A stretch of DNA of 64,000 nucleotides from Stigmatella ashevillena (GCF_028368975.1 NZ_JAQNDM010000002.1:5698425-5762424); one strand, 5' to 3'; shown: positions 7,830 through 17,393, counted from the stretch's first letter. The notes: generated from the sequence alone by a model not told the origin. Made by a program: numbers and translations.

Positions 7830-9571
7830 CAGCAAATCTGCTACGGCTGCCATCTGGCGCCATTGTTGACGGCTGGCACGTTTCAAGAGAACTCGGCAAT
7901 GGCGGCTTCGCCGTCGTCTACTTGGTGGAGAAAAACGGCAAGCCCTACGCGCTCAAGGTGGCGCGGCACCGCGAAGCCAGCGGGGACGACAAGCAGACGC
8001 ATGCCCGGATGGTGCGTGAGACCACAACACTTCTCATGCTTAACCATCCCAACATCATCCGGCCGCAGGGGCATGGATACGCAGAAACGGGTAATATGTA
8101 TGTTGCACTTGAATACGTGGATGGCTGGACGCTGGCGGAGTGGAAGGAACGCAAGCACCCTACCATCCACGAGATCCTGCGGGTGTTCGTCACGCTCGCT
8201 TCCGCGCTGTCGTATATGCATGAGCGGGGCGTGCTTCATCGGGATTTGAAGTTGGTCAACGTCCTGATCCGGAAGAGCGACGGGGAGCCCGTGATCATCG
8301 ACTTTGGCTGCGCGACCTACTCACTGGCCGAAGACCTCACGGAAGAAGGGTTGCCACCGGGAACAGAGCGCTTCCGAGCACCTGAGCAGTTCAGTTTTCT
8401 GCGCGAGCACAAGAACGAGCACCGGGCGCGGTATGCCTTCAAGGTGGCCGACGAAATCTTCGCGTTGGGAGTCATGCTCTATGACTTGCTGACGGACCCG
8501 CGACCGACTGAGAACAACCGGCGCAAGATCTTGAATGATCCGCTTCTGCCGCATCCATCAGCATTCAGGGTGAACCCTCGGATCCCTGAGCCGCTCAGCG
8601 ACTTGGTAGAGACGATGATTTCCCGGGACCCCTCCAAGCGCCCGGTTGATACCGAAGCCCTCAGCCGCGAGCTGAAAGAGCACCTTGAAAGTTCGGGGGC
8701 CGAGTACATGCTGCCCGCCCATGCTCCGTCGGAACAGTGGCCGTCTGGGGCACTTGCAGCCGGGGTGGCTCCTGCGGCAGCCCTGAGCGACCCCCCACTG
8801 CGCAAGAGGGTCTCAAGGGCGCTCGCCGCAGGCGCTGCCGTGGCCGTTGCCCTGGCTTCCACTGTGGCCTTCTGGCGCGTTTCTGGAGACCTTCCCGCCC
8901 CGCTTCCGGACCATTCCCCACCGCCGATGACATCTCCCCCTGATATGTCCCTCCCGAGCCCCGCGCCGATGGTTATCCCCCCGGCGACGGACGCTGTTCA
9001 GAAGGAAGGTTCAACCGTGAAGATGGATACACCTGAAGTCTCGGCCCAAGGACGACCCCAGCGCGTACAGAAGAGGCTGAGTGCTGGCGAATGCGCCGCG
9101 ATGTCGCTCGTCGTAGCCCTGGCGGCTGGCTGCCCCGGCTCCCAGATTCGGCCCGAGTCCTTCACCTGTCCGGCCGGTGCCGTAGGTGCCATGGAAGACG
9201 ACCTTCATTGGAAGGATGACGACGGTTTCTTGCTCGTTCTCGACGACCGGCACGACGGCGAGGAAACGATCTGGTTTACCCCCGGCTCCGATGTTGTGGG
9301 GGTTGTCCCGAAGGTGAAGGGCCTCCCTCGGAGGCAGCTCGAAGTGGCCCCCCCCGGGACACGATTCTACGGCAAGGCTTACTACCTCTCCGACAAGATG
9401 GGCCGAGCGGACGGGCCGGCGCTGGTCATTCGGTATGACCGCGTGAAGCTCCCTGGACAGGATGAAAGACCTGTCTGCTTCGTGGTGGAGACCCCCTCCT
9501 ACGGATTCAAGGACGGCCGCGTGCAGGCTGCCAATGAAAGCGCGGGTGATGTCGTGGACCGCTGGCCCTGA
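7826..9571 (+). CDS. Membrane-anchored Ser/Thr protein kinase
   Basis: A 581-residue Hanks-type kinase. The glycine loop LGNGGFAVVY (about residues 23-32), Lys44, HRDLKLVN (138-145) and DFG (159-161) are all intact, so it should be active. One transmembrane helix (about 331-350) follows a Pro-rich linker and separates the cytoplasmic kinase from an extracytoplasmic domain of about 200 residues with a few cysteines. It is coupled to the DUF2381 gene and followed, 159 nt later, by a kinase-like protein lacking the catalytic Asp. The extracytoplasmic domain is not recognised. Confidence 0.85.
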   Translation: MTANLLRLPSGAIVDGWHVSRELGNGGFAVVYLVEKNGKPYALKVARHREASGDDKQTHARMVRETTTLLMLNHPNIIRPQGHGYAETGNMYVALEYVDGWTLAEWKERKHPTIHEILRVFVTLASALSYMHERGVLHRDLKLVNVLIRKSDGEPVIIDFGCATYSLAEDLTEEGLPPGTERFRAPEQFSFLREHKNEHRARYAFKVADEIFALGVMLYDLLTDPRPTENNRRKILNDPLLPHPSAFRVNPRIPEPLSDLVETMISRDPSKRPVDTEALSRELKEHLESSGAEYMLPAHAPSEQWPSGALAAGVAPAAALSDPPLRKRVSRALAAGAAVAVALASTVAFWRVSGDLPAPLPDHSPPPMTSPPDMSLPSPAPMVIPPATDAVQKEGSTVKMDTPEVSAQGRPQRVQKRLSAGECAAMSLVVALAAGCPGSQIRPESFTCPAGAVGAMEDDLHWKDDDGFLLVLDDRHDGEETIWFTPGSDVVGVVPKVKGLPRRQLEVAPPGTRFYGKAYYLSDKMGRADGPALVIRYDRVKLPGQDERPVCFVVETPSYGFKDGRVQAANESAGDVVDRWP

Positions 9572-9730
9572 GCCCCCACGCGTCAGGACGTGATGGGTAG
9601 CCGCTTACTCGTCACGCGCTCGCACGTGCGCTAGCTTCTGACCTGGGGGGTAGTTCCATTTCGTCCAATCCTGCGGGTAATATTCCTCTGCGTCGCAGCG
9701 GCTTGGTGCCGGGCGACAGGAGGGAAGAAC

Positions 9731-10876
9731 ATGTCGACAGGCAAATTCGGAATTCCGAGGGGGACGATTCTCTTCGAGATGGACGGCATTCAGTATGAGT
9801 TCCGCGAAGACTTGGGGGAGGTCCGGCGCGGGATTAGTCATCTGGTGGCAAGGCAACGCATCGACGGGCGCCCTAGCCGGAAGGTGCTGCTAAAGGCGGT
9901 GGGCCCTTCAAGCGGCCCTCTGCTCACGAGGATCCTGCGCGCAAGGGCGAAGCTGGAAGAGCAGGTGCGCTTGGCCAAGTATCTCGACCACCCTGGGATC
10001 CTTCGGGTCCACGGACTGAAAAAGACCGAAGAGGCATGGTACGTGCTCACCGAGTTTCCGGACGGAAACAGCTTGAGCACCTTGATCAACATCGTAATTG
10101 AGTGCCGCCGTTGGTACACGCCGCTATTCGCTATGTATGTCGGCGCCCGGTTAGCGGATGTGCTTGAGTACGCGCACACCATGAAGGACGAGCAGGAGAA
10201 CCCCTTGAACATCGTTCACCGGGCCATCAATGTGGATCATGTCTTTCTGGACTGGAACGGCATTGTCCGGATTTCTGACTTCGGACTGTCCCTTTCAGAT
10301 TTGCCGGGCCGCGTACCTTCCACCGCTCAACGCTTGCTTGGGGATGGCTTCTACTCCTCGCCGGAAATGCTCCTAGGCAAGCGTATTGACGCGCGAGCTG
10401 ATCTCTTCTCGATCGGTGTGATCATGCTCGAACTGGCAACCGGGAAGAACCTGCTCTATGCGCCGGATGAGCTGACGGCAACGGTGAAGGCGTCCCTCTC
10501 CTCGAGACAGCTCCGCCGTGTCACGCGCGCCGTTGAACGGGCTCAGCTTTCAAGAGGCAACCGCATGGCGGGGGATGCGGTCTGGCGCGCGGCGACCTAC
10601 ACGGAAGCGGACGTCGAGCGGTACACGGCCAGTCTCCCTCAGGGCCTGCGCGTGACGCTCCGCAAGCTCCTCCATCCCGAGCTGGAGAAGCGCTATCAGA
10701 CAGCGGGGGAGCTGGTGGTCGACCTGCTCCATTGGCTCGGAGAGCTGGTCTTTAGCCCTGCCGATGCGGTCGAGGAAATGACACGCACCATGGATGAGGC
10801 TTCGAAGCGCTGGGCCTGCGAGGGAGTGGAGGGGTCGATCTCCGCGAGGCGCCGGGAGCACATTACTACGGCCTAG
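9731..10876 (+). CDS. Probable Ser/Thr pseudokinase
   Basis: A 381-residue cytoplasmic protein with a Hanks-kinase fold but degraded motifs. The glycine loop is not recognisable. The beta-3 Lys is present (VLLKAVG, residue 55) and DFG is kept at 183-185. The catalytic loop, however, reads HRAINVDHVF instead of HRDLKxxNVL, losing the catalytic Asp (position 165 is Ala) and the metal-binding Asn. No transmembrane segment is present. It directly follows the DUF2381-kinase pair and is a good candidate for an allosteric or scaffold partner of that active kinase. Confidence 0.75.
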   Translation: MSTGKFGIPRGTILFEMDGIQYEFREDLGEVRRGISHLVARQRIDGRPSRKVLLKAVGPSSGPLLTRILRARAKLEEQVRLAKYLDHPGILRVHGLKKTEEAWYVLTEFPDGNSLSTLINIVIECRRWYTPLFAMYVGARLADVLEYAHTMKDEQENPLNIVHRAINVDHVFLDWNGIVRISDFGLSLSDLPGRVPSTAQRLLGDGFYSSPEMLLGKRIDARADLFSIGVIMLELATGKNLLYAPDELTATVKASLSSRQLRRVTRAVERAQLSRGNRMAGDAVWRAATYTEADVERYTASLPQGLRVTLRKLLHPELEKRYQTAGELVVDLLHWLGELVFSPADAVEEMTRTMDEASKRWACEGVEGSISARRREHITTA

Positions 10877-11262
10877 GGCGGGCCGCCCCTGCTGGGCCTC
10901 GAAGCTCCAACGGGGCCCGGCAACTTGGGGGGAGACCCCGCCGCACGGTTCTCTCTGTGGCGAAACCGCCCCGCCATGTTGCACGGATGTTGTAGGGGCC
11001 TGCGGCACTGAGACGGAGCCCGCGCAGCTCGGATGCCCCTGTACGCTCAAGCTCTGAGAGTCAGCCGAAGCCCGCGCTGTTGCCCTGGGAAACGTCTTCT
11101 TTCCAAGATAGGCCGAAGGCAAGAAGTGAGCATCGTCATTGACGCACGGTCACTTATTAGCCCGCCCGCGCAGGCTTCAACAATAGTGGGGGCCCAGCAC
11201 CGCGCCTACTATCGTCGTGCCCCGCAGTGACGTGGACTCGATACCCGGGCATGAAGCACGAG
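10877..11262. other. Intergenic region, no gene seen
   Basis: This 386-nt region separates the pseudokinase from the convergent lectin gene. A small GC-rich palindrome (GGGCGGGCCGCCC) immediately follows the pseudokinase stop and may act in termination. Nothing else convincing is visible. Confidence 0.4.
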
Positions 11263-11658
11263 TTAATCCTTGGGTGTGTACCAACTGAACTCAAGGATGC
11301 TGTCGTTGTAATCGGAGTCATCCCCATTCTCGGCGACGACGATCATTAGGTTGTACTGCCCAATCTCATAAGGACCACCGGTGTTCAGTTTGGCGGGCTT
11401 GAAAACCCCCGAGCCCTCGGAATATTCGAACGTTGCATTGAGGACTGAATTTGAATCGCCGGTAAATGTCGCGTCACCAATTATGCTGTTGCCTTCACCG
11501 GTGCCACTGAACAAGAGATCGACATCCCCGCTTTTGTCCTTGAGGGCGATCCTCTGTGTGTTCTTTGAGTTGGTTTTCGCCTTGACGTGCACTTTCGCAC
11601 TGGTTGGCAGGACGATCTCGGCGACATTGGTTCTGGTGAGAGCATAGGCCTTGGACAT
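11263..11658 (-). CDS. LecB/PA-IIL-like calcium-dependent lectin
   Basis: A 131-residue protein without a signal peptide. The ATG at 11658 is chosen because AAGGAG lies six bases upstream. Residues near the C-terminus read VAENGDDSDYNDSILEFSW. This matches the acidic calcium-binding loop and final strand of PA-IIL (LecB)-type sugar-binding lectins, whose loop reads EDGTDNDYNDAVV. The preceding all-beta segment also has the expected length and ends with a GxYN-like strand. Unlike LecB, which ends at a Gly that completes the partner's metal site, this protein has a YTPKD tail, so the dimer or metal geometry may differ. Codon use is less GC-rich than that of its neighbours. Confidence 0.65.
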   Translation of the reverse strand: MSKAYALTRTNVAEIVLPTSAKVHVKAKTNSKNTQRIALKDKSGDVDLLFSGTGEGNSIIGDATFTGDSNSVLNATFEYSEGSGVFKPAKLNTGGPYEIGQYNLMIVVAENGDDSDYNDSILEFSWYTPKD

Positions 11659-11959
11659 GCACGACTCCTTGTTGCCAGCGGATACTACGTAAGACATGAG
11701 TGGCAGGCGTTGTCAAGGTAGAGGTCAGGTTCATGCCCCAAATGTGTCCATTTTTTGGAAAACAGATAGATCTGGGTCACGATAGTGCGTGGCATTAATG
11801 CATACTGGGCACGCGTCGTCCCAACACATACTCAGTTAAGCATTCCGGGCGGTTACGAGATAAGGGCGCGATTCCGCTGGGAGTTTCGCACCGCCGGAGC
11901 GAGTTCGAAACCCGCCGCCTCCATGAAAAGCCTCTTTCGGCTGTGGAAGTTCGGTCCTA
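11659..11959. other. Intergenic region carrying a tRNA T-arm-like fragment
   Basis: This 301-nt gap between the lectin and the IS630 element has no gene. At 11903-11922 the sequence GTTCGAAACCCGCCGCCTCC resembles the T-loop and acceptor 3' end of a tRNA. It differs at one base from the stretch at 20355-20374. No matching 5' acceptor half lies upstream, so it is a fragment and not a tRNA gene. Confidence 0.4.
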
Positions 11960-13165
11960 GTGGAGTGTCTTACAAGTTTTTGGACATAGTCAGGACCGGT
12001 AACGATCCACCCACCGGTGCATCTGGGTCCGAGTCCAGGACCAAGTGAACGGGTGGGCATAGAGACGGTTGTACTCGGGCCAGCTTGCGTTGAGGTGCTC
12101 GATGAGTTCGGAGCGGCTGGCCCAGTCGCCCCGCTGAAGGTAGCGCGCCCCGCAGGCGCGCAGCAGCAACTCGGCTTGGTCGAGCCAGGAGGCATGGGCC
12201 GGAGTGAAGAGCACTCGAACCTGAGGGTAGTAGCTGCTGAGGAACGAACGCGTCGGGTGGGCAATGTGGCTGGAGCCCGCATCCCAGATGAGGTGAATGC
12301 GACGGGCCTGGCGGTGCTCCCACAACAGTTGGGGCAGAACCGCCCGCAGGCCGGCGCTGTCGTTGTGCTCCAGACACCAGCCGCGCATCTTGCCGGTATG
12401 CACCACCAGTTTAGCCAAGAAGTTCACCGTGCCGTGGCGCACGTACTCGAACTCCTGGTGCTGGATGAGGCCCGGCTTCATCGAGCGTGAGAGGCAGCGC
12501 CGCTCCAGAGCTTGGATGTTGGGCTTTTCGTCCACGCACAACACAACCTCGCCTCGCTCAGCCAGGGAGTGAGCATTCTCGTAGCACCAGAGGACCTTGG
12601 CGGCCTTGGCGCGAAAGGTGCCGTCTGGAGTCGGTGTCTTCCAGTAGCGCCAGCGGTGGGGTTGCAGTTCGGCATCGCGAAGGATGAGCGCGACGGTGGA
12701 GTGGGAGAGGGTGGAGGCAATCCCCCGGAGCTGGGCAGCACGCGCCAGACTACGAGTGGACCAGTGGGTCATGTGCAGCCCGACGCCGGCTGGTTCGCAG
12801 CATGCCAGGCGCTCCACCTCCACTCGCTGCAGGGGGGGAAAGCTCCCGCGGACGACCGGAACGGGGAGCATCTTCTACAGCCTCCACCCCTTGGGCCTCG
12901 AAGCGACGACACAGGGTCCAGAGGGTCCTGCGATTTTGCTCGAGGTGGTCGGCCAACTCCGAGACGATGGTGTCCGGGTCGGCCATCGCCAGTAGGATAC
13001 GCGCACGACGAGCGACACGCTGCTTGGTGCGCCCATCTCGCACCAAGTCCTCAAGATACTCGGTCTCTTCGGGCGACAGGTGGATGAGTCGCGGGGGACG
13101 TCTCCTCATCCACCAGAGCTATTCATCCCTCGCGACTATGTCCACGAACTTGTAAGACACTCCAC
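11960..13165 (-). mobile_element. IS630-family insertion sequence, complete ends
   Basis: The terminal inverted repeats begin GTGGAGTGTCTTACAAG at both ends and match at 30 of 32 positions. They are flanked by TA dinucleotides (11958-11959 and 13166-13167), the classic IS630 target duplication. Removing the element would leave TTCGGTCC-TA-GGACACGG. The 1,206-bp length is normal for the family. The single transposase reading region is interrupted by a one-base shift in a C7 run. Confidence 0.9.
11990..13109 (-). pseudogene. IS630 transposase, frameshifted at a C7 tract
   Basis: The first frame (start 13109) encodes the helix-turn-helix part and ends RSGRPRELSPPAAS. The second frame carries the DDE catalytic domain with VDEKPNIQALER, IWDAGSSHIAHP and SWLDQAELLL. 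The frames meet at seven consecutive C (plus-strand G at 12832-12838). Removing one C gives a single 372-residue protein reading RPRELSPLQRVEVE across the join. The shift needed is +1, not the -1 typical of programmed IS frameshifting. This is therefore either a slippage mutation or expression through transcriptional slippage. Confidence 0.85.
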
Positions 13166-13292
13166 TAGGACACGGATCGGTTTCCAGTTCCAGTAAATTC
13201 AAGCATTTAACCAGGACAGGGGATCGACAAGAGCCTCAAGATTTGATCAGGTGGCCGTCCTACTTGGCAAGTAACATCCCAGAGAGGTGACC

Positions 13293-14819
13293 ATGGGGAT
13301 CATGCGGTGGAGGCCGCCCGAGCCATTGTCCGAGCAGGAAGAGCAGTTCGTGAAGAGGATGGGGAGAAAGGGAAAGCTGTTTGCGTTCCTGCGCCAACAT
13401 CGTCACGAGCTGTTGGATGAAGCCTTTCAGGAAGAACTGGAAGGGATGTACCGAGACACAGGAGCGGGAAAGACTCCTGTGCCGCCGGGACTGATGGCGA
13501 TGGCGACGCTGTTGCAGGGCTACCTGGGCGCCTCGGATGCGACGATGGTGGAACTGACAGTGTTCGACCTGCGAGTGCAAATGGTGCTGGATTGCCTGGG
13601 ACAAACAGAGTCGGCCTTCAGCCAGGGAGCCTTCTACGACTTTCGGCACCGCCTTATCCGAGAACACATGGACCAGAGGCTGTTGGAAAGGACAGTAGAG
13701 GTGGCGCGTCAGCAGATGAACTGGGAGGCACGCCAGACCAAGAGCCTGCTGAAGGTGGCCATCGACTCGAAGCCGCTGGAGGGAGCGGGGCGAGTGGAGG
13801 ACACGATCAATCTGTTGGGCCATGCGGCACGCAAGGTAGTGATGTGTGTGGCCAAGCACTTGGAAATTCCAATGAGTTTGGTGTGCCAAGAGGCAGGCAT
13901 CCCCGTGTTGCTGGAGTCGAGCGTGAAGAAGGCGCTGGATGTGGACTGGAACGAGCGCGAGCAAAAAGCCCGAGCGCTCCAGAAGTTGTACAAGCAGGTG
14001 GAGTCCTTGAAGAAGTGGCTGAGAAAGAGCCTGCCGGAGCAGGTGAAGCAGGCCCCGTTATCCGAGCATCTGAAGACGCTGGAGCAGGTGAGCCGCCAGA
14101 ATCTGGAGCCAGACCCAAACGGAGGAGGAGTGAGAATCCGCCGGGGAGTGGCCGAAGACAGGCGTGTGTCCATTGAAGATGGGCAAATGCGCCACGGCCG
14201 CAAGAGTCAGAGCAAGCGTTTCAACGGCTACAAGCAACACATCGCCACGGAGTTGGAGGGGGCTCTCATCCTTGCGTGTGAAGTGACACCCGCGAATCGT
14301 CCCGAGCAGGAGGCAGCGCAAGTGCTCCAGAAGGACATCGAGCGGCAGGGCTTACAGATTGCAGAATTGTATATAGACAGAGGGTATATCAATAGCCCAG
14401 TGGTGGAGGAGGTACAGCAGAAAGGCGGCGAGGTCATCTGCAAGCCCTGGGTCAGCCAGAACGGAGAGCTGTTCGCCAAGTCAGCTTTCCATCTGAACAT
14501 GAGCCGCCGGACGGTGACGTGTCCTGCTGGGCAGAGCCAGCCCTTCACATTGGGCAGCGTGGTGGAGTTTGAGGCACAGAAGTGCGCGGGCTGTCCGCTT
14601 CGAGAGAGATGCACGAGCGCTGCACCCGGCCAAGGCAGGACGGTGTCCATCGCTGAGAACGAGCCTCTTCAGCACCAGTTGCGCAAGCTAACGAAGAGCC
14701 CCGCGGGGCGAGCGCGCTTGCGCCAGCGCGTCAGAGTCGAACACCGATTGGCTCATCAGATCCGAGCCATCTCTGCACCTGAATGCGTCGGAGTGAATGC
14801 CATCCGCTCCCAATTCTAG
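13293..14819 (+). CDS. IS1182-family transposase, C-terminally truncated
   Basis: A 508-residue DDE transposase with an N-terminal domain (FLRQHRHELLDEAF), catalytic core (KVAIDSKPLEGAGRVEDT, GYKQHIATE, YIDRGYI) and the zinc-ribbon-like Cys cluster CAGCPLRERC. The ATG at 13293 follows AGAGAGG. The family normally ends with a conserved RVRVEHRLAH plus a further 40-60 residues. Here homology stops right after RVRVEHRLAHQ, and the frame ends 19 codons later. The 3' end and right terminal repeat are therefore missing, and the element is probably immobile. It lies 120 nt from the IS630 copy. Confidence 0.8.
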   Translation: MGIMRWRPPEPLSEQEEQFVKRMGRKGKLFAFLRQHRHELLDEAFQEELEGMYRDTGAGKTPVPPGLMAMATLLQGYLGASDATMVELTVFDLRVQMVLDCLGQTESAFSQGAFYDFRHRLIREHMDQRLLERTVEVARQQMNWEARQTKSLLKVAIDSKPLEGAGRVEDTINLLGHAARKVVMCVAKHLEIPMSLVCQEAGIPVLLESSVKKALDVDWNEREQKARALQKLYKQVESLKKWLRKSLPEQVKQAPLSEHLKTLEQVSRQNLEPDPNGGGVRIRRGVAEDRRVSIEDGQMRHGRKSQSKRFNGYKQHIATELEGALILACEVTPANRPEQEAAQVLQKDIERQGLQIAELYIDRGYINSPVVEEVQQKGGEVICKPWVSQNGELFAKSAFHLNMSRRTVTCPAGQSQPFTLGSVVEFEAQKCAGCPLRERCTSAAPGQGRTVSIAENEPLQHQLRKLTKSPAGRARLRQRVRVEHRLAHQIRAISAPECVGVNAIRSQF

Positions 14820-14825
14820 CCTATC

Positions 14826-15715
14826 TTGACGGACAATCATTTCTATTTGAACGTTCGCCACATGGGAGACCCGGGCTCGGCAGAGCTGTCCGGTGAGGTA
14901 GCCAATCTCGTGACCTGGGACGCAGGGCAGTACACCGGGTTCACCCCTCCGTTCCCGTATGAGAACTGGCAGCGCGGCTACTACAACTACGGTCCGCCCA
15001 CGGGCTCAAACGCCTTCCAGGCGTCTTGCTACAACATCGGCAGCATGATCAACACCTGGTGGTTCTCTCACACGGTACCGATCACCGGTGGAGGCCCCCA
15101 AAGTGTGTACGAGGTGAGATACAGCAATCCCGTGACGCCCTGGCGCACGGCCTCGTCGGAACTGACGCTACAAGCCAATATCAAGATTCCGTGGGTAGCG
15201 ACGTGGTCCGGCGGAATCGGCCAGCTCAGCTTCATCTTCTACCTGCGGGATACCGTGAGCAACAAGGTGTTCGCCTACGTCATGGAGGTGTTCGACACCC
15301 GTCCCTTCGGAGAGGGCAATGGGACGGAGGGCGTCAGCAGTGACACGTTGACGCCCTTCGTATCGGTCCCCTTCACGTCCAACCTCCAATACGCCACGGT
15401 GTCGCCGTTCTCAGCCACGATGCGCAACGTGTATCCTTGGTCGACGGGTGTGCGTTCACTGCGTGCAACTACGAGTTGCTCGAAGCCGGCGTTCTGCATG
15501 AGGTGTTCGTCGGGACGAACGCCTCTACGAACATCTCGATGGGCTCCGCTGCCGATAAGACACGTGGGGAGGCCGCGCCCCACCTCGCGGTCCCCCCGCC
15601 AGCAGCGTAGCGAGGTGGTCCCTCACCGGATGTGCCCCCAGAGTGATCCTCCAGCATTGTTTGCCTGCTCTTGACAGTCCCATACAGGCACGTTGCCCAA
15701 TAGGCCCCCGGACAT
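14826..15715 (+). pseudogene. Decayed hypothetical protein fused to the IS1182 scar
   Basis: An Asp/Trp/Tyr-rich, probably extracellular, beta-type protein (for example FPYENWQRGYYNYGPPTGSN, VMEVFDTRPFGEGNG) opens two codons after the transposase stop and in the same frame. It has no ribosome binding site or signal peptide, so its 5' end was probably lost when the IS was truncated. Near 15440 it shifts frame: coding continues in another frame as AFTACNYELLEAGVLHEVFV, then VGTNASTNISMGSAAD. The family is not recognised. Confidence 0.5.
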
Positions 15716-15848
15716 AGATGTTGATCACCTACGCCACAGCCCTTGATGGATGCGGCGCAGGACGAATTGCAGCTGCGCCGCACCGCAGGTGTACAGCATT
15801 CATGTCCGGGGGCTTAGACTCCTGCCTCCTCCTCACTCTGGAGCTGGC

Positions 15849-16256
15849 ATGTCCCTGCCGCGAAACGTCCTGTCCCTTCTGGCTTCCGGTGCCTTCCTGC
15901 TGGTCACCTCTTGCGGTGGCACCGCCCCGGAGGAAGCAGTTCCCTCCCAGCACGCCAAGGCCCTGGCCGCATGTACCGCCCGGTGCTCCGGGGCTCCGTC
16001 CATCAGCTGCTCGGGGGCCACGTGCCAGTCGGTGGACAACGCCTATGTCAGCTGTGACGGGCAGCGCACGGACTGCCCGGCGGCCCCTACCCCCTGCACG
16101 GTGACGCTCGACTGTGAAGCCGGCGGTTCGCTGAGCTGCTCAGGCACCTCGTGCCAGCAGTTGGGGCCCCAGAGCATCAAGGTGTGTGGGGGCGTGCAGT
16201 GCGATGGCATGGCCCAGTGGTGCCCGCCGTTGCCGGGCAACCTGGAGTGCTACTGA
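15849..16256 (+). CDS. Cysteine-rich lipoprotein with two short repeats
   Basis: A 135-residue lipoprotein: the signal sequence ends LLVTSC-GG, a lipobox. The mature part holds many cysteines in two related units, SISCSGATCQSVDN and SLSCSGTSCQQLG, each followed by a C-G motif. The protein is likely disulfide-rich and envelope-attached. Its start is the ATG that opens the signal peptide; the frame is open further upstream but without signal features. No function can be assigned. Confidence 0.6.
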   Translation: MSLPRNVLSLLASGAFLLVTSCGGTAPEEAVPSQHAKALAACTARCSGAPSISCSGATCQSVDNAYVSCDGQRTDCPAAPTPCTVTLDCEAGGSLSCSGTSCQQLGPQSIKVCGGVQCDGMAQWCPPLPGNLECY

Positions 16257-16694
16257 GCCCGCTCCCCCGGCCGTGCACGCACGGGTCCTGAGCATTGCCG
16301 CTCACAGTCCGGTTCGGAGTGCTGAGCAACACCGAGCGGTGGCTCTGGCCTGCTGCCCACACCTGACGCATAGGAGGGACAGGGGCACTGATGCGTGCGA
16401 AGGAGAGGACTGGAGCGGCAGCGGAGGATGGCTGACAGGGTCCCAGGGCCGGGCGCCGGGCGGGTTGAGAGGCCGTGCAGCAGCGTGGGGCACACGCCCG
16501 CCCCGCCCGCCGTCTACTCAGGGAAAGGCGGGCTCCTGGGGGTTTTGACACTCTCTGCGGCGGGCTCAGCACCACCGGCTCTGAGCAGGTCCCCGTTCCT
16601 CCACCCTCTCTGCCAAAGGGGACGGGCTCACTTCATTCCCCCCGGCTCCACAAGCGCCTCAGGGAGCAGCCGGTTCCTGGTATTATCCGGAGCC
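16257..16694. other. Intergenic region with a possible promoter
   Basis: This 438-nt stretch has no supported gene. TTGACA occurs at 16543-16548 without a good -10 at the right distance. TATTAT at 16681-16686 lies eight bases before the next ATG, which would fit a leaderless or near-leaderless transcript, but its -35 is poor. Confidence 0.3.
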
Positions 16695-17393
16695 ATGTAC
16701 GGACCCTTGCCTGCTTGGATGCGCCAGTTGTTGGCCCTCTGCGTGATGGCCCTGGGCGCCACCGTTCCCCGGGTGGCCCAAGCGCAGGATGACTTTCAGC
16801 GGCAGCTCCTGGCCGCGGAGCGGCTTTACGAAAGTAGGGAGCAGGAGGTGGCCGTGGCCCTGCGGGAAGGCATCTTCCTGGCGGGCATGGGGCAGTGGAA
16901 GAAGGCGCAGACGGCTTTCCGGCAAGGCTTGTTGCTGGAGCCGGAGGCCACGCTTCCCCTTCGAGTCTCGCCCAAGCTGGAGCGGGACTTCGAAGAGGTG
17001 CGGACGCGGGTCCGCAAGGAACTGGGCTTGAGTGAGCGTCCCGCCCCTTCCCGGGTGAAGCCCCAGGAGTCCCGGCCGGCTCCTGTGGCTCAAACGGACC
17101 GGCCCGAGCAGCCTCGACTGAAGGCGCCGGAGGGCCAGGCGGCTCCCGCCTATGTGCCGTCGGCAGCCACAGAGAAGCCCGCCCGTGTCTCCAGGGTGCC
17201 GCCCATCGTGCTGGAGGGAGCGAAGGTGGCGGCCAGTGTGGCCGCAGTGGTGTTTCAGGGTTCGACGTGTCCCGACTGGGGCGATGCCTCCCCCGCCGAG
17301 AGAGCCAGCATGAGAGGCCCTCAGTCCTGTCACACCGGGAGCATGACGGAGCCCGGGTTCTCGATGGCGGAGAGCGCAGCGCGCCGCAGGTAG
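16695..17393 (+). CDS. Exported TPR-like protein with altered C-terminus
   Basis: A 232-residue protein with a signal peptide (LALCVMALGATVPRVAQAQ). Residues 35-110 form a helical repeat resembling a TPR pair: an AERLYES motif, then ALREGIFLAGMGQWKKAQTA and FRQGLLLEPEATLP. This is a layout common in myxobacterial periplasmic proteins that then have a Pro-rich linker and a hydrophobic C-terminal helix. Here the hydrophobic segment (VLEGAKVAASVAAVVF) starts, but the sequence turns into a hydrophilic tail, so a rearrangement or frameshift near 17250 probably replaced the original end. Confidence 0.55.
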   Translation: MYGPLPAWMRQLLALCVMALGATVPRVAQAQDDFQRQLLAAERLYESREQEVAVALREGIFLAGMGQWKKAQTAFRQGLLLEPEATLPLRVSPKLERDFEEVRTRVRKELGLSERPAPSRVKPQESRPAPVAQTDRPEQPRLKAPEGQAAPAYVPSAATEKPARVSRVPPIVLEGAKVAASVAAVVFQGSTCPDWGDASPAERASMRGPQSCHTGSMTEPGFSMAESAARRR

